Positions 5,725 through 5,790 of a DNA stretch of 5,790 nucleotides are shown piece by piece (within the stretch, counting starts at the first letter, position 1; every line of letters starts with the position of its first letter). The stretch is taken from NCBI GenBank assembly GCA_905477565.1, contig CAJQGO010000022.1:1-5790 (forward strand). Direction: 5' to 3'. Source of the stretch: an uncultured Planctomycetota bacterium (GTDB lineage Bacteria; Planctomycetota; Planctomycetia; Pirellulales; UBA1268). The position numbers were made by a program, and so were the translations under genes. The notes under the pieces were generated by a model. It made no database searches and was not told the origin of the DNA. It worked only from the letters and a program-made list of their open reading frames with translations.

Positions 5725-5790
5725 TCATGCAGAAACTGCGGCATCATCTGTCTCACGAACGATTGCTCCACGGTTATCAAAAGCAGCTAT
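5725..5790 (-). CDS. Possible C-terminal end of a minus-strand gene (cut by window)
   Basis: Reading leftward from the right edge, one minus-strand frame is open for 21 codons and ends at TGA (5727-5725), followed directly by an in-line TAA. The peptide ends DNRGAIVRETDDAAVSA, which has the look of a real protein end. It is too short to identify, and a plus-strand frame starting at the ATG at 5728 is also open to the edge, so the call is weak. If real, the gene would lie upstream of the 133-residue gene on the same strand, about 153 bases away. Confidence 0.3.
   Translation of the reverse strand: MAAFDNRGAIVRETDDAAVSA

Noticed and set aside
1..5790. Search for CRISPR repeats, tRNA/rRNA, insertion sequences, phage or defence genes
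   Set aside because: No regularly spaced repeats, cloverleaf with a CCA end, transposase motifs, terminal inverted repeats or defence-type domains were seen. The content is housekeeping metabolism plus one unknown protein.

Overview
The window is an ordinary, gene-dense bacterial chromosome segment of mixed base composition. The FtsH, SurE and PNP sequences and the presence of a small Dabb-fold protein suggest a Planctomycetota-like bacterium. That placement is a recognition-level guess and could not be checked by a search here.

Layout from left to right: (1) positions 1-1754, plus strand: the 3' part of ftsH, the membrane AAA+ zinc protease, cut by the left window edge. (2) 1892-2206, plus: a 104-residue Dabb-type (stress-responsive alpha-beta barrel) protein with a good ribosome binding site. 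(3) 2203-2901 and 2913-3797, minus: surE (5'/3'-nucleotidase) and a trimeric-type purine nucleoside phosphorylase, in a tight operon transcribed leftward with the phosphorylase first. The surE stop overlaps the Dabb stop tail to tail. (4) 3798-3976: a divergent intergenic region with a possible promoter and a small perfect hairpin. (5) 3977-4870, plus: dapA, 4-hydroxy-tetrahydrodipicolinate synthase, with a strong ribosome binding site. (6) 4871-5169: non-coding or nearly so. It holds a probable dapA terminator, a G8 tract, an A/T-rich hairpin that reads as a leftward terminator, an 11-bp tandem repeat and a possible 43-codon small ORF. (7) 5170-5571, minus: an unrecognised 133-residue protein. 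(8) 5572-5790: mostly intergenic, with a possible C-terminal end of another minus-strand gene at the right edge.

Functionally, surE and the phosphorylase form a coherent nucleotide-salvage pair: nucleoside monophosphate to nucleoside to base plus ribose-1-phosphate. ftsH (membrane protein quality control) and dapA (first committed step of lysine/diaminopimelate synthesis) are housekeeping genes with no evident link to that pair. I saw no mobile element, CRISPR array, tRNA or rRNA, and no convincing undescribed multi-gene system. The least explained parts are the 133-residue protein and the small ORF and repeats beside its 3' end.
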